From DASUPK01 sp963843085 (GTDB taxonomy: Bacteria > Actinomycetota > Thermoleophilia > Solirubrobacterales > 70-9), in the NCBI GenBank assembly GCA_963843085.1, contig CAWJJG010000010.1:310001-374000 (forward strand): a stretch of DNA of 64,000 nt, given 5' to 3'. Every line of letters starts with the position of its first letter. Position 1 is the first letter of the stretch. Positions 1 to 7,652 of the stretch are shown here, in pieces. Position numbers and translations under genes: made by a program. The notes beneath the pieces were generated by a model. It ran no database searches and was not told the origin of the DNA. It saw only the letters and a program-made list of their open reading frames with translations.

Positions 1-1656
1 GAGCCCGAGGACGAGATCGAGATCAGACAGCGCAAGTCGATTCCGTTCCGAGAGATCGCCAAGACGGCCTTCAAGGTTTACCCGAAGAGAACCACGCTCG
101 GACTCTCCCTCTTCGTGGGTCAGGCCTTCCTCTACAACGCCATCACCTTCGACCTGGGGACTCTGCTCTCCACCTACTTCGGGGTCGGATCTGGGTCGGT
201 GCCGTTCTACATCGCGATCTGGGCGATCGCCAACTTCCTCGGCCCGCTGACCCTCGGGAGGCTGTTCGACACCGTCGGCCGCAAGCCGATGATCTCCGGC
301 ACCTATCTGGCCTCGGGGGCGCTCGCGATCGTGATCGGGGTGCTGATCACCGGTGGCTCGGGCACCAGCGGATCGCTCACCACGTGGAGCTTCATGGCCC
401 TGTTGATGGCCACCTTCTTCATCGCCTCCGCGGGGGCGAGCTCGGCGTACCTGACCGTCAGCGAGATCTTCCCGATGGAGACTCGCGCCCTGGCGATCGC
501 CTTCTTCTATGCGGTGGGAACCGCGGCGGGCGGAATCACGGGACCGCTCCTCTTCGGCCATCTGATCAACAGCGGCAATCCGAGCACCCTCGCGATCGGC
601 TTCTACATCGGTGCGGCCGTGATGGCCGTGGGCGGAATCGCCGAGCTCCTCTTCGGAGTGCAGGCCGAGGGCGAGTCCCTGGAGAGCATCGCCAAGCCGC
701 TCACCGCCGAGGACGCCGAGGGCGAGGGCGAGAAGGAGTCAGAGGGGGAGGAGAGTGTCGAGGAGCCGGACGCACGCCCGCAGATCCAGCGCGCGAGGCA
801 GCACCGCCAGGCCGCGGAGCAGGAAAGGGCGCGTGCCGCCCAGCACCGGGCGCGCGCCCACGAGCTCCGCGCGGAGGCGGTCGCCGGCAATGGCGACCTG
901 GGCAAGCAGGCGGACATCGAGGAGGTACTCGCCGAGCTCTCAGAGCTGCACGGCGAGGCGGAGGACGAGCTTGCGGCCGCCTGCGAGCAGCGCGCCGAGA
1001 TCGAGAGCGCGGGGGAGGGCCCAGCACGGACAGCCGCCGAGGAGCGCGCCAGCGCCGCCGAGGAGCGCGCACGCACGATCCAGCAGAGGGCGGAGGCGAT
1101 CGCCGCCGACCGGGACCGTGACGCTGAGGGGCATGAGATCTTCGCTCGCGAGGCCGAGGAGCGGGCGCAGGCCGCGGAGCAGCGTGCCCTCGCGGCCGAG
1201 CGCGAGGCGAGCGCGGACGAGCTCGAGGAGGAGGAGCGCGGCGCGGAGGAGTCGGCTCGCGAGCGCGAGGAGCGCACCGCTCGCGAGGAGCAGAGGCGGG
1301 AATTCGAGGACCGGGTCAGGGCGCGCTTGGCGCACCGCGAGCGCGACCGGCACGGGATGCGGCGCTTTCGTCCCGGACCGGGGCGAACGATGTACTCACC
1401 GCTGGCGGTGCCGCGCAGCCAGTTCGACGATGCGGCCGACCAGGACCGGGAGATCCAGACGATCACGCGCGCCCTGCAGGAGCGCGGTGAGATGACGCGC
1501 GAGGAGCTCGGACAGGCGGTCGGAGCGCGCTTCTGGGGACCGGGTCGGTTCAGAGGCGCGCTGCGCGAGGCGGTCGCCGAGGGCTCGGCCCGCCGCGTGA
1601 GCCGCGGAAGCTACGGGCCCGGGAATGAGAGCGCCGGCGGAGGGCCCGAGGCCTAG
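1..1656 (+). CDS. MFS sugar-porter-type transporter with long coiled-coil C-terminal tail (5' end missing)
   Basis: The frame is open from the window edge, so the N-terminal half lies outside. About 220 visible residues form the C-terminal transmembrane half of a major-facilitator protein; GRLFDTVGRKP matches MFS loop motif A and SEIFPMETR is typical of the sugar-porter subfamily. The substrate cannot be told. Unusually, some 280 residues follow the last membrane helix: an acidic linker, then Ala/Glu/Arg heptad-like coiled coil, then a compact end (about the last 70 residues, around MTREELGQAVG) that looks like a small winged helix. The stop overlaps the stop of the convergent downstream gene by 3 nt. 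Transporter assignment is firm; the role of the tail is unknown. Confidence 0.85.
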   Translation, partial: EPEDEIEIRQRKSIPFREIAKTAFKVYPKRTTLGLSLFVGQAFLYNAITFDLGTLLSTYFGVGSGSVPFYIAIWAIANFLGPLTLGRLFDTVGRKPMISGTYLASGALAIVIGVLITGGSGTSGSLTTWSFMALLMATFFIASAGASSAYLTVSEIFPMETRALAIAFFYAVGTAAGGITGPLLFGHLINSGNPSTLAIGFYIGAAVMAVGGIAELLFGVQAEGESLESIAKPLTAEDAEGEGEKESEGEESVEEPDARPQIQRARQHRQAAEQERARAAQHRARAHELRAEAVAGNGDLGKQADIEEVLAELSELHGEAEDELAAACEQRAEIESAGEGPARTAAEERASAAEERARTIQQRAEAIAADRDRDAEGHEIFAREAEERAQAAEQRALAAEREASADELEEEERGAEESAREREERTAREEQRREFEDRVRARLAHRERDRHGMRRFRPGPGRTMYSPLAVPRSQFDDAADQDREIQTITRALQERGEMTREELGQAVGARFWGPGRFRGALREAVAEGSARRVSRGSYGPGNESAGGGPEA

Positions 1657-2390
1657 CCGACCTCGTCCGTCGCGATCCGCATGGTCTCTTCGTCGAGCTC
1701 GGCGGCGACGATCTCGTAGGACTTCGCCAGCTCGGCGATCAGCGCCTCCTCGATCTCGCCGGGGTCGACCTCGCGACGGAGCTCGGTGGACACATCCCCG
1801 GAGGTCGCCGGGTCCCAGTCCAGGCCGAGCGCCTCGTAGACCGGCACCAGGGCTCGCGCCACCTCGCGGCCGCCCGATGCCACCATGACTCCGCCCATGT
1901 GGGCGCCGCCGCGAATCATCCGCTGGCCGATGCCCGAGAGCTTCACCTCGCCTCGTGCGTTGACGCTGTATGCGCCCGGGCAGTACTCGCCCGGGACCTC
2001 ACCCACCCGCGCATCGACGCCTATAGCGCGCAGGACGGCCGTGATCATGCCGGCGGTCTCCTCGAAGCGGGCGTAGGTGCGCTTCGGGGGCTGCGGGTCG
2101 GCATAGGCCCGCGCGATCGCGATCGTCCCCTCGTGGAAAACGGCCGCACGGCCTCCGGCCAGGCGCTCGACGGCGGCGAAGCCCGCGTGCCGCGCCGCCT
2201 CGGCTGCCGCCTCGAAGTTCGGGTTGGCCAGGTCCTGGCGGCCGAATGCGACCTCCCGGCCGGGGCGGTGGATTCGGATCGTCGGCGGCAGCTCTCCGGC
2301 GGCCACGCGGCGCAGGATCGTCCGCGAGATCTCCGTGCTGAGCTCTGGTTGGTCGGGGAAGGAGTGGCGGATGAGGCGCAGGCGCTCCAT
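1653..2390 (-). CDS. Lipoate-protein ligase A-like (BPL/LplA fold) protein
   Basis: A 245-residue protein of the biotin/lipoate ligase superfamily. Family features visible are RLAGGRAAVFHEGT (about residue 95), matching the RRxxGGGxVxHD-type motif, and VKLSGIGQRMIRGG (about residue 155) carrying the conserved lysine that contacts lipoyl-AMP. The family attaches lipoate or octanoate to E2 and GcvH proteins; whether this member is a ligase or an octanoyltransferase cannot be decided. Length fits a single catalytic domain without the accessory domain. ATG start at 2390; it follows the enoyl-CoA hydratase gene by 14 nt on the same strand, suggesting cotranscription. Confidence 0.75.
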   Translation of the reverse strand: MERLRLIRHSFPDQPELSTEISRTILRRVAAGELPPTIRIHRPGREVAFGRQDLANPNFEAAAEAARHAGFAAVERLAGGRAAVFHEGTIAIARAYADPQPPKRTYARFEETAGMITAVLRAIGVDARVGEVPGEYCPGAYSVNARGEVKLSGIGQRMIRGGAHMGGVMVASGGREVARALVPVYEALGLDWDPATSGDVSTELRREVDPGEIEEALIAELAKSYEIVAAELDEETMRIATDEVG

Positions 2391-2404
2391 CCGGTGAAGT
2401 CTGA

Positions 2405-3136
2405 CTAGGCGGCGTCCTCGGGATCGTCCTGGAGGAGCGCTTCACGCAGGAGGCGCTCCTCCTCCTCGAAGAGGTGCCCGATCGTGCGCTCGCGGTCGAG
2501 CAGGATTCGCCGCTTCGTCTCCGCGACCGCCTGGCGGGGGCCCGAGGCGATCCGTCCCGCGAGCTCCATGGCCCGGGCCATGAGCTCGTCGTCGGGGTGG
2601 ACGGCACCGACGATCCCCAGGCGGAGCGCGCTGCCGGCGTCGAGCAGCCGACCGGTGAGGGTGACCTCCGCCGCCAGCGGCGCAGTAAGCGCGGCCCGCG
2701 CCGCGGCGTAGCTGGGAGGGATGCCTCGGGGCAGCTCGGGGAAGCCGAAGCTCGCGGCCTGGGCGGCCAGGCGAAGGTCGCAGAGCAGGGCGAGGGCGAA
2801 TCCGCCGGCGAGCGCCGCGCCATTTACGGCGGCGACCACCGGCCGGCCACAGCTGGCCACGGCCCGGAAGCAGCCGATACTCGTCTCGACCAGCCGCTCC
2901 CGGTGCGCGCGATCCCCGCCGAACTGACTCGTGTCCATGCCGGAGCAGAACGCGGGCGGGGCACCGGTGAGAACGATGGCGCCGACCTCGGGGTCCTCGC
3001 CGAGCGAGGAGAAGCACTCCGCCAGCTCCACGCGAAGGTCGATCGAGAGCGCGTTGCGCTTCTCCGGCCGCTGCAGCGTCACCACGGCGACTTCGTCTCG
3101 GCGCTCCAGGGAGAGCAGACCCGCCATCGAGGGCAT
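2405..3136 (-). CDS. Enoyl-CoA hydratase/isomerase family protein
   Basis: A crotonase-fold protein of 243 residues starting MPSMAGLL; ATG 3127 three codons in is an alternative start. The opening VVTLQRPEKRNALS and the oxyanion-hole segments (AFCSGMDTSQF; NGAALAGGFALALLCD) are classical. The usual catalytic acids are not certain: the segment GFPELPRGIPP has Glu where hydratases often do, so hydration of a 2-enoyl-CoA is plausible, but isomerase or hydrolase activity is possible. It is divergent from yjbQ with only 27 nt between starts, and is followed by the lipoate-ligase-like gene. The frame stays open far upstream only because of the high GC content. Confidence 0.8.
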   Translation of the reverse strand: MPSMAGLLSLERRDEVAVVTLQRPEKRNALSIDLRVELAECFSSLGEDPEVGAIVLTGAPPAFCSGMDTSQFGGDRAHRERLVETSIGCFRAVASCGRPVVAAVNGAALAGGFALALLCDLRLAAQAASFGFPELPRGIPPSYAAARAALTAPLAAEVTLTGRLLDAGSALRLGIVGAVHPDDELMARAMELAGRIASGPRQAVAETKRRILLDRERTIGHLFEEEERLLREALLQDDPEDAA

Positions 3137-3163
3137 GATCCACGAAACATCAAAGGAGGAGCC

Positions 3164-3625
3164 TTGAAGTCGCACACCGACTACATGACGTTCAACACGG
3201 AGGGGAGGCGCGAGTTCGTCCGCATCACCGAGAACGTCCAGGCGGCGGTCGACGCGTCCGGTGTCTCCGAGGGAATGGTGCTGGTCTCCGCGATGCACAT
3301 CACGGCGGCCGTCTGGGTGAACGACGACGAGCCGGGGCTCCAGGAGGACGCGCTCGAGTGGCTCGACAAGGTGGCGCCTCCCAGCTGGAAGGAGCCGGCG
3401 AACGACGTCGCGCGCGAGCTGCTGCCCGACCCGGGCGACTACCGCCACCACCGCGGCGGCGAGGACAACGGGGACGCGCACCTGAAGAACCTGCTGGTGC
3501 ACCACCAGGTCGTCCTGCCGATCACCGAGGGCAAGCTCGATCTCGGGCCCTGGCAGGCGGTCTTCTACTGCGAGTTCGACGGGAGGCGCTCGAAGCGGCT
3601 GGTGATCAAGGTGATGGGTGATTGA
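3164..3625 (+). CDS. yjbQ: YjbQ/UPF0047 family protein (secondary thiamine-phosphate synthase enzyme)
   Basis: A 153-residue single-domain protein matching the YjbQ family: a GMVLVSAMHITAAVWVNDDE-like segment around residue 40, RHHRGGEDNGDAHLKNLL around residue 97 with clustered His/Asp, and a C-terminal LGPWQAVFYCEFDG. Members have weak thiamine-phosphate synthase activity in E. coli; the physiological role is unsettled. I place the start at TTG 3164 because AGGAGG lies at 3154-3159, no ATG fits, and the product then has the family length. The reading frame extends upstream, antisense to the enoyl-CoA hydratase gene, but that part looks like shadow sequence. The stop overlaps the next gene's ATG (TGATG), implying translational coupling. 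Confidence 0.85.
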   Translation: MKSHTDYMTFNTEGRREFVRITENVQAAVDASGVSEGMVLVSAMHITAAVWVNDDEPGLQEDALEWLDKVAPPSWKEPANDVARELLPDPGDYRHHRGGEDNGDAHLKNLLVHHQVVLPITEGKLDLGPWQAVFYCEFDGRRSKRLVIKVMGD

Positions 3626-4536
3626 TGCGAGGGTCCGCCGCAGCGAAGCGAGGCGCAACCCGTTTCGGGCAGCCGGCAACGGCGGCACGGAGCCCGATTG
3701 CGGCGCCGGCGATGGTCGTCGGCGCCGTGGTCTCGGTACAGCTCGGATCGGCGGCGGCGACGACCCTCTTCGATCAGGTGGGTCCCGCCGGGGCCGTGCT
3801 CTACCGGCTGCTCGCCGCCGCCGTCGTCCTGCTCGCCATCTGGCGGCCTCATCCGCTGCAGGCCGGCCGGGACGGGCTGGTGCTGGCGATCGGCTTCGGC
3901 GTGACGCTGGCGGGGATGAACCTGTGCTTCTACGAGGCCCTCGACCGAATCCCGCTGGGGATCGCGGTCACCTTCGAGTTCGCCGGTCCCCTGGTGGTCG
4001 GGCTGCTGGGGTCGCGGCGCCCGCGCGACCTGGTCTGGGTCGGATGTGCCGCCGCCGGGGTGCTTCTGCTGACCCGGCCGTCCGGATCTGCGAGTGCGGC
4101 TGGTATCGGCTTCGCGCTGCTGGCCGGGGCCTTCTGGGGCGTGTACATCCTGCTCAGCGCGCGGATCGGCCGAGTCTTCCCCGGTGGCCGGGGCCTGGCG
4201 CTGGCGATGGGGATCGCCGCACTGCTGATGGTGATTCCGGGAACGACCGCGGCCGGGGGGGATCTTCTCGATCCGGGCGCCGCCGCCGTCGGGGCCGCGA
4301 CCGGCGTGTTCAGCTCCGTGATCCCCTACTCGCTCGAGCTGGAGGCGCTGCGCCGAATCGCCGTCGGCACGTTCGGTGTGCTGATGAGCATGGAGCCTGC
4401 GGTCGCCGCGGTCATCGGCTTCGTTGCGCTCGGCCAGGCCCTGGCGACGGTCGACGTGATCGGCATCGGGCTCGTCGTGGTCGCGAGCGCGGGCGTGCTG
4501 GGCTCCGGGGTGGGGGAGCCGGCGACGGAGGCGTGA
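3625..4536 (+). CDS. EamA/RhtA-like drug-metabolite-superfamily exporter
   Basis: A 303-residue hydrophobic protein with about ten membrane helices in two EamA repeats. The segments FYEALDRIPLGIAVTFEFAG and the matching LMSMEPAVAAVIGFVALGQ in the second half resemble RhtA-type threonine/homoserine exporters. The substrate is unproven. The ATG at 3625 overlaps the yjbQ stop by one base, so translation is probably coupled; a TTG immediately upstream is an alternative. The N terminus (about 25 residues) is basic and poorly conserved-looking. Confidence 0.85.
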   Translation: MRGSAAAKRGATRFGQPATAARSPIAAPAMVVGAVVSVQLGSAAATTLFDQVGPAGAVLYRLLAAAVVLLAIWRPHPLQAGRDGLVLAIGFGVTLAGMNLCFYEALDRIPLGIAVTFEFAGPLVVGLLGSRRPRDLVWVGCAAAGVLLLTRPSGSASAAGIGFALLAGAFWGVYILLSARIGRVFPGGRGLALAMGIAALLMVIPGTTAAGGDLLDPGAAAVGAATGVFSSVIPYSLELEALRRIAVGTFGVLMSMEPAVAAVIGFVALGQALATVDVIGIGLVVVASAGVLGSGVGEPATEA

Positions 4537-4622
4537 CGCGTCTGAAGCCGTGCCGGACGCCCCGAGGGGATCCCTCACGGGTGGCGCCGGCAGGCCCTCA
4601 GACGATCGGTGCGACGTCCCGG

Positions 4623-4697
4623 CTAGAAGACTCGCCTGAACAGGTAAAGCACGACCAGCACCAGGATGATGATGATCAGGATGGTGATGATGGACAC
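4623..4697 (-). CDS. 24-residue single-span membrane peptide
   Basis: This very short frame starts at GTG 4697 and encodes one membrane span (MSIITILIIIILVLVVL) followed by a short basic end with two arginines. It is preceded by a strong GGGAGGGAG Shine-Dalgarno sequence at about 4703-4711 with suitable spacing, which is the main support. There is no recognised family. It is convergent with the EamA gene. It might be a small stress or regulatory membrane peptide; function is unknown and expression is not demonstrable from sequence. Confidence 0.45.
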   Translation of the reverse strand: MSIITILIIIILVLVVLYLFRRVF

Positions 4698-4843
4698 GCG
4701 GGCTCCCTCCCTTCCGAGTTCAGTGACGCCCCTGTGGCGAACATCCGGTTCGCTTCGTCCCGCTATACCCGGGATGCGGCCTTCGAATCCGGGAAAGGAA
4801 GTGCGGACTAGTACGTGGAAGAAACGCCGACCGGGACGTGAGC

Positions 4844-4941
4844 CGGCTTCGCCATCAGATCGCGGCCACAGGCGGCCGCCCCACATAAGTCGGTCCGGGC
4901 TTCGCCCTTCGCTCCAATAGCGAGCGGCCTGGTGGCCGCTA
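4844..4941 (-). repeat. 98-nt dispersed repeat, copy A, beginning at a stop codon
   Basis: Read on the minus strand this segment starts at the TAG stop (4939-4941) of the 66-residue gene and matches 56093-56190 without gaps at 82 of 98 positions by my count. It carries AGCGGCC/GGCCGCT, GGGC-GAA-GCCC and GCGGCC/GGCCGC hairpins. The GAA-loop stem differs between the copies by a compensatory base-pair change, which supports a conserved structure. Confidence 0.8.
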
Positions 4942-5139
4942 GGCGGCCTTGCGCAGGCGGCGCAGCCGGGCGAAGCGAGCCCGCGGAATCCGCGCAATCG
5001 CCGGCATCTCGATGGTGGCCGGAGTGATCGCGGTGCCGGGCTCGAGCAACGACGGGCTGTGGCGCTCGATCTGGGCCGTGAGACACGACCGGCACGAGCA
5101 CTCAGGAACGGTTATGCCTGTGTTTGAACAGACCGTCAT
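4939..5139 (-). CDS. Small Cys-containing hypothetical protein (66 aa)
   Basis: A 66-residue frame starting at ATG 5139 with AAGGA about 9 nt upstream. The N-terminal third contains Cys at about positions 4, 14, 16 and 19 (CSCRSC), suggestive of metal binding or disulphides. The C terminus is strongly basic (ARFARLRRLRKAA). No family is recognised. Its stop codon is the first base triplet of the 98-nt repeat, exactly as the glyoxalase-like gene's stop is for the other copy; this coincidence is the best argument that the frame is a real gene. Confidence 0.5.
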   Translation of the reverse strand: MTVCSNTGITVPECSCRSCLTAQIERHSPSLLEPGTAITPATIEMPAIARIPRARFARLRRLRKAA

Positions 5140-5271
5140 CCCAGTTCCTTAAGCCGAAGCGACATCACGGTAACCCCATCGGCGGTCGGAAACTTCGCAA
5201 ATAGCCCAAAACCGCGTAGTTGACATCCCGTCATGAGACCCCCTGGGTCGTCCCCTGAAAAGATCGACGGA

Positions 5272-6099
5272 ATGGAAGCAAAAGGCCCAGATGTGCGCGC
5301 CGGTTCGATCGCCGAGGCCGTGGCCAAGGCGCAGGTCCACGCGCCGACCCGGGGCAATCGCAAGCTCGAGCGTTTCCTCGAGGCGGTCAACGCCGACGAG
5401 AAGGTGCGGGCCTGGTGGTACATGGCCCAGCTTCAGTCGGAGCGGCTCGGCATGTCCGACCACTCCTGGGTGCACGTGCAGGTCGTGCTCAACATCTCGT
5501 TGCGACTGCTCCGCCTGCTGGTCAAGGGCGGGATCGAGCCGGCGATGGTCACCGACCACGGCATGCGCGACCGCGACGCGGAGGTGGTCGTGGCCGGCGG
5601 CGCCCTCCTCCACGACGTCGGCATGTCGATCCACCGCGCTGACCACGAGGCCTACAGCCTGTTCATGGTCCAGGACCGGCTCGATTCGCTGCTTGCCCAG
5701 TGCTACGAGGAGCCCGAGCGCACGGTCGTCGGCGCGGAGATCCTGCACGCGATCATCGGCCACCGCCGCCGCGGCGAGCCCTACACGGTGGAGGCCGGGG
5801 TGGTGCGCGTCGCCGACGCGCTCGACATGGCCGAGGGCCGCTCGCGAATCCCGGTCGAGGGCGGCCAGTACGGGATCCACGCCCTCTCCGCGGCCGCGAT
5901 CGACAAGGTCAGCATCGAGGCGGGCGATGAGCGGCCGGTCAAGATCGAGATCGAGATGAACAACTCGGCCGGCATCTTCCAGGTCGACGACCTGCTCGCC
6001 ACGAAGCTGCGCGGCACCCCGCTGGAGGGCCACGTCGAGGTCGTCGCCGAGGTCGCGGGCGAGACCGAGAAGCGGCTCTTGCCTTCATTTCGCCTGTAG
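5272..6099 (+). CDS. HD-domain phosphohydrolase
   Basis: A 275-residue protein with a complete HD motif set: His in DHSWVHVQVV, the HD doublet in GALLHDVGMSIH, further His in ILHAIIGHRR, and Asp in VRVADALDMAEG. HD proteins are metal-dependent phosphohydrolases of nucleotides or phosphate esters; the substrate here is unknown. About 70 residues follow the HD core and may be regulatory. I chose ATG 5272 (MEAKGPDV); ATG 5233, 13 codons upstream, is possible. A TTGACA hexamer sits at 5220-5225. It stands alone between the small Cys protein gene and the secreted protein gene. Confidence 0.75.
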   Translation: MEAKGPDVRAGSIAEAVAKAQVHAPTRGNRKLERFLEAVNADEKVRAWWYMAQLQSERLGMSDHSWVHVQVVLNISLRLLRLLVKGGIEPAMVTDHGMRDRDAEVVVAGGALLHDVGMSIHRADHEAYSLFMVQDRLDSLLAQCYEEPERTVVGAEILHAIIGHRRRGEPYTVEAGVVRVADALDMAEGRSRIPVEGGQYGIHALSAAAIDKVSIEAGDERPVKIEIEMNNSAGIFQVDDLLATKLRGTPLEGHVEVVAEVAGETEKRLLPSFRL

Positions 6100-6161
6100 A
6101 CGGGAGCAGCCGGCCCGGTTAGGCTGCCCGCCTCTCGTAGGGGGCTATCGGGGAGTTGGGG

Positions 6162-7577
6162 ATGTCGAAGCCGATCTGGAGTGTCGTGGCGGCCCTCGGG
6201 GCTGCGCTGCTGTTCGCGGCGCCCGCCTCGGCGACGACCAAGTCGGCATTCAGCACGGGCGGCACGGCGACGATTCCGAACTCCGGGAGCGCCAGCCTCT
6301 ACGGCTGGACTACCAACGTCTCCGGCTTTGGCAGCGGCGAATTGATCACCGATATCGAGGTCGGAGTGCTCGGCGTCACCCATCAGTACCTGGGCGACAT
6401 CGGAGCCGTACTCGTCTCCCCGGGAGGTCAGGCGTTCGAGCTCTTCGACGACGTCGACGGCTGTTCAGTGTCGGGCTTCGATATGACCTTCCACGACACC
6501 GCGCCTGACGGGCTCGTTCCCCAGACCTGCCCTCCGGCGTCGGGGACCTTCAAGTCGACCGTGCGCATCTTCGGCGCTTCCGAGTCGTACCCGGACCCCG
6601 GTCCTGGTCTTGCTTATGCGAATCCCGGCCCGGCCGGCGGCGGCACGGCGACCCTCGACGGTACGTACGGCGGCTACGGCGCCAATGGGTTGTGGAAGCT
6701 CTACATCTATGACTTCGACGGCTCGACGGGGCACGGCGGGGGATCCGTCACGCAGTGGGACATGTTGATCACGACGGCTGCAGCCGACGCGTCGCTCACG
6801 CCGAGCAGCTGGGGGTTCGCCCCGAGGGATCCGGCCGAGGGTCAGGACGTGACGCGGACGTTCACCCTCAACAACACCGGAGCCACGCCCCTTCACGTCG
6901 ATCCGGGCGGGGCATTTCTGAGCGGGGCGAATGCGAACGACTACAAGATCACGGAGGACAACTGCTCCTCCCAGAGGATTCCCGCCGGGAACAACTGCAC
7001 CGTCAAGGTGGCGTTCGACCCGAGCAGCCTCGGTAACAAGAACGACGGCCAGCTCAACGTTCAGATCGCAGATCTCGGAACGCCCAATTCGACGCTCACC
7101 GGCACCGGGTCCCTCTTGTCATCCCTCGACACGACCTCGTTCGGGTTCGGCTCTCGGGATGCAGCAGCGGGGCAGTCGGCGACCCACGCCTTCCACTTCC
7201 TCAACCACGCCGCCGATGTCGACCTGCACCCGTCTAACGTGGGACTCACCGGGGCCAATCCGGGTGACTTCGCGATCACCTCGGACTCCTGCACTGACGC
7301 GACCGTGACCCCGGGCAGCTCCTGCGAGATCGATGCCGCCTTCGACCCGGCTTCGGCGGGAGCAAAGACGGCGACGCTCGGGGTGACGAGCGACGCTCCC
7401 ACGCCGACGACCACGGCCCAGCTCTCCGGGCAGGGGACCGTGACCACGCCGCCGTCGAACCCGCAGACGCCCACGGCGACGCCGACCACGCCGGCGGCGT
7501 CGGCGAAGAAGTGCAAGAAGAAGAAGAAGAAGTCGCGCGCGGTTGCCGCGAAGAAGTGCAAGAAGAAGCGCCGCTGA
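6162..7577 (+). CDS. Secreted protein with P-domain-like region and two ASPM/SPD-2/Hydin repeats, Lys/Cys-rich tail
   Basis: A 471-residue exported protein. A signal peptide ending near APASA is followed by a beta-rich region (about residues 30-205) resembling the proprotein-convertase P domain, with LWKLYIYDFDGSTGHGGG. Two Hydin-type immunoglobulin-like repeats follow (about 215-320 and 325-425), each with the signatures SWGFAPRDPAEGQ/SFGFGSRDAAAGQ and SC/NC...VAFDP. A Pro/Thr linker leads to a tail of Lys with three Cys (KKCKKKKKKS). Such proteins are probably surface structural or adhesion factors. The start is ATG 6162, 6 nt after a possible TTG; GGGGAG precedes it. A TAGGCT -10-like element lies at 6120. 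Confidence 0.8.
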   Translation: MSKPIWSVVAALGAALLFAAPASATTKSAFSTGGTATIPNSGSASLYGWTTNVSGFGSGELITDIEVGVLGVTHQYLGDIGAVLVSPGGQAFELFDDVDGCSVSGFDMTFHDTAPDGLVPQTCPPASGTFKSTVRIFGASESYPDPGPGLAYANPGPAGGGTATLDGTYGGYGANGLWKLYIYDFDGSTGHGGGSVTQWDMLITTAAADASLTPSSWGFAPRDPAEGQDVTRTFTLNNTGATPLHVDPGGAFLSGANANDYKITEDNCSSQRIPAGNNCTVKVAFDPSSLGNKNDGQLNVQIADLGTPNSTLTGTGSLLSSLDTTSFGFGSRDAAAGQSATHAFHFLNHAADVDLHPSNVGLTGANPGDFAITSDSCTDATVTPGSSCEIDAAFDPASAGAKTATLGVTSDAPTPTTTAQLSGQGTVTTPPSNPQTPTATPTTPAASAKKCKKKKKKSRAVAAKKCKKKRR

Positions 7578-7617
7578 GGTCCTGAACACCGCTCCGAAGG
7601 GGCGAGTCTCGAAAGCT

Positions 7618-7652
7618 GAGCGATCACCTGGCTGTGAGCCAGGTAGGTGCTC
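7618..7652 (+). repeat. Hairpin repeat, upstream copy flanking the DUF559 gene
   Basis: An imperfect 35-nt palindrome with core CCTGGCT-gtg-AGCCAGG and outer GAGC/GCTC arms. It contains the GTG start of the DUF559 gene (7634). The same sequence recurs at 8562-8596 at that gene's end: 26 of 35 positions agree by my count, and one stem pair is changed T-A to C-G. Confidence 0.75.

Noticed and set aside
2474..3163. A long N-terminal extension of YjbQ
   Set aside because: It is antisense to the enoyl-CoA hydratase gene, has a shadow-like composition, and the AGGAGG-TTG at 3154-3166 gives the normal family length.
4844..4941. The 98-nt repeat as a tRNA gene or insertion-sequence end
   Set aside because: It shows no cloverleaf, anticodon arm or TTCRANY-like loop, and there is no transposase or target duplication; hairpins with covarying stems fit another kind of element.
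4949..5152. A plus-strand 67-residue frame opposite the small Cys-containing gene
   Set aside because: It has no ribosome-binding site or motif; the minus frame has a ribosome-binding site and ends at the repeat boundary as the other repeat-linked gene does.
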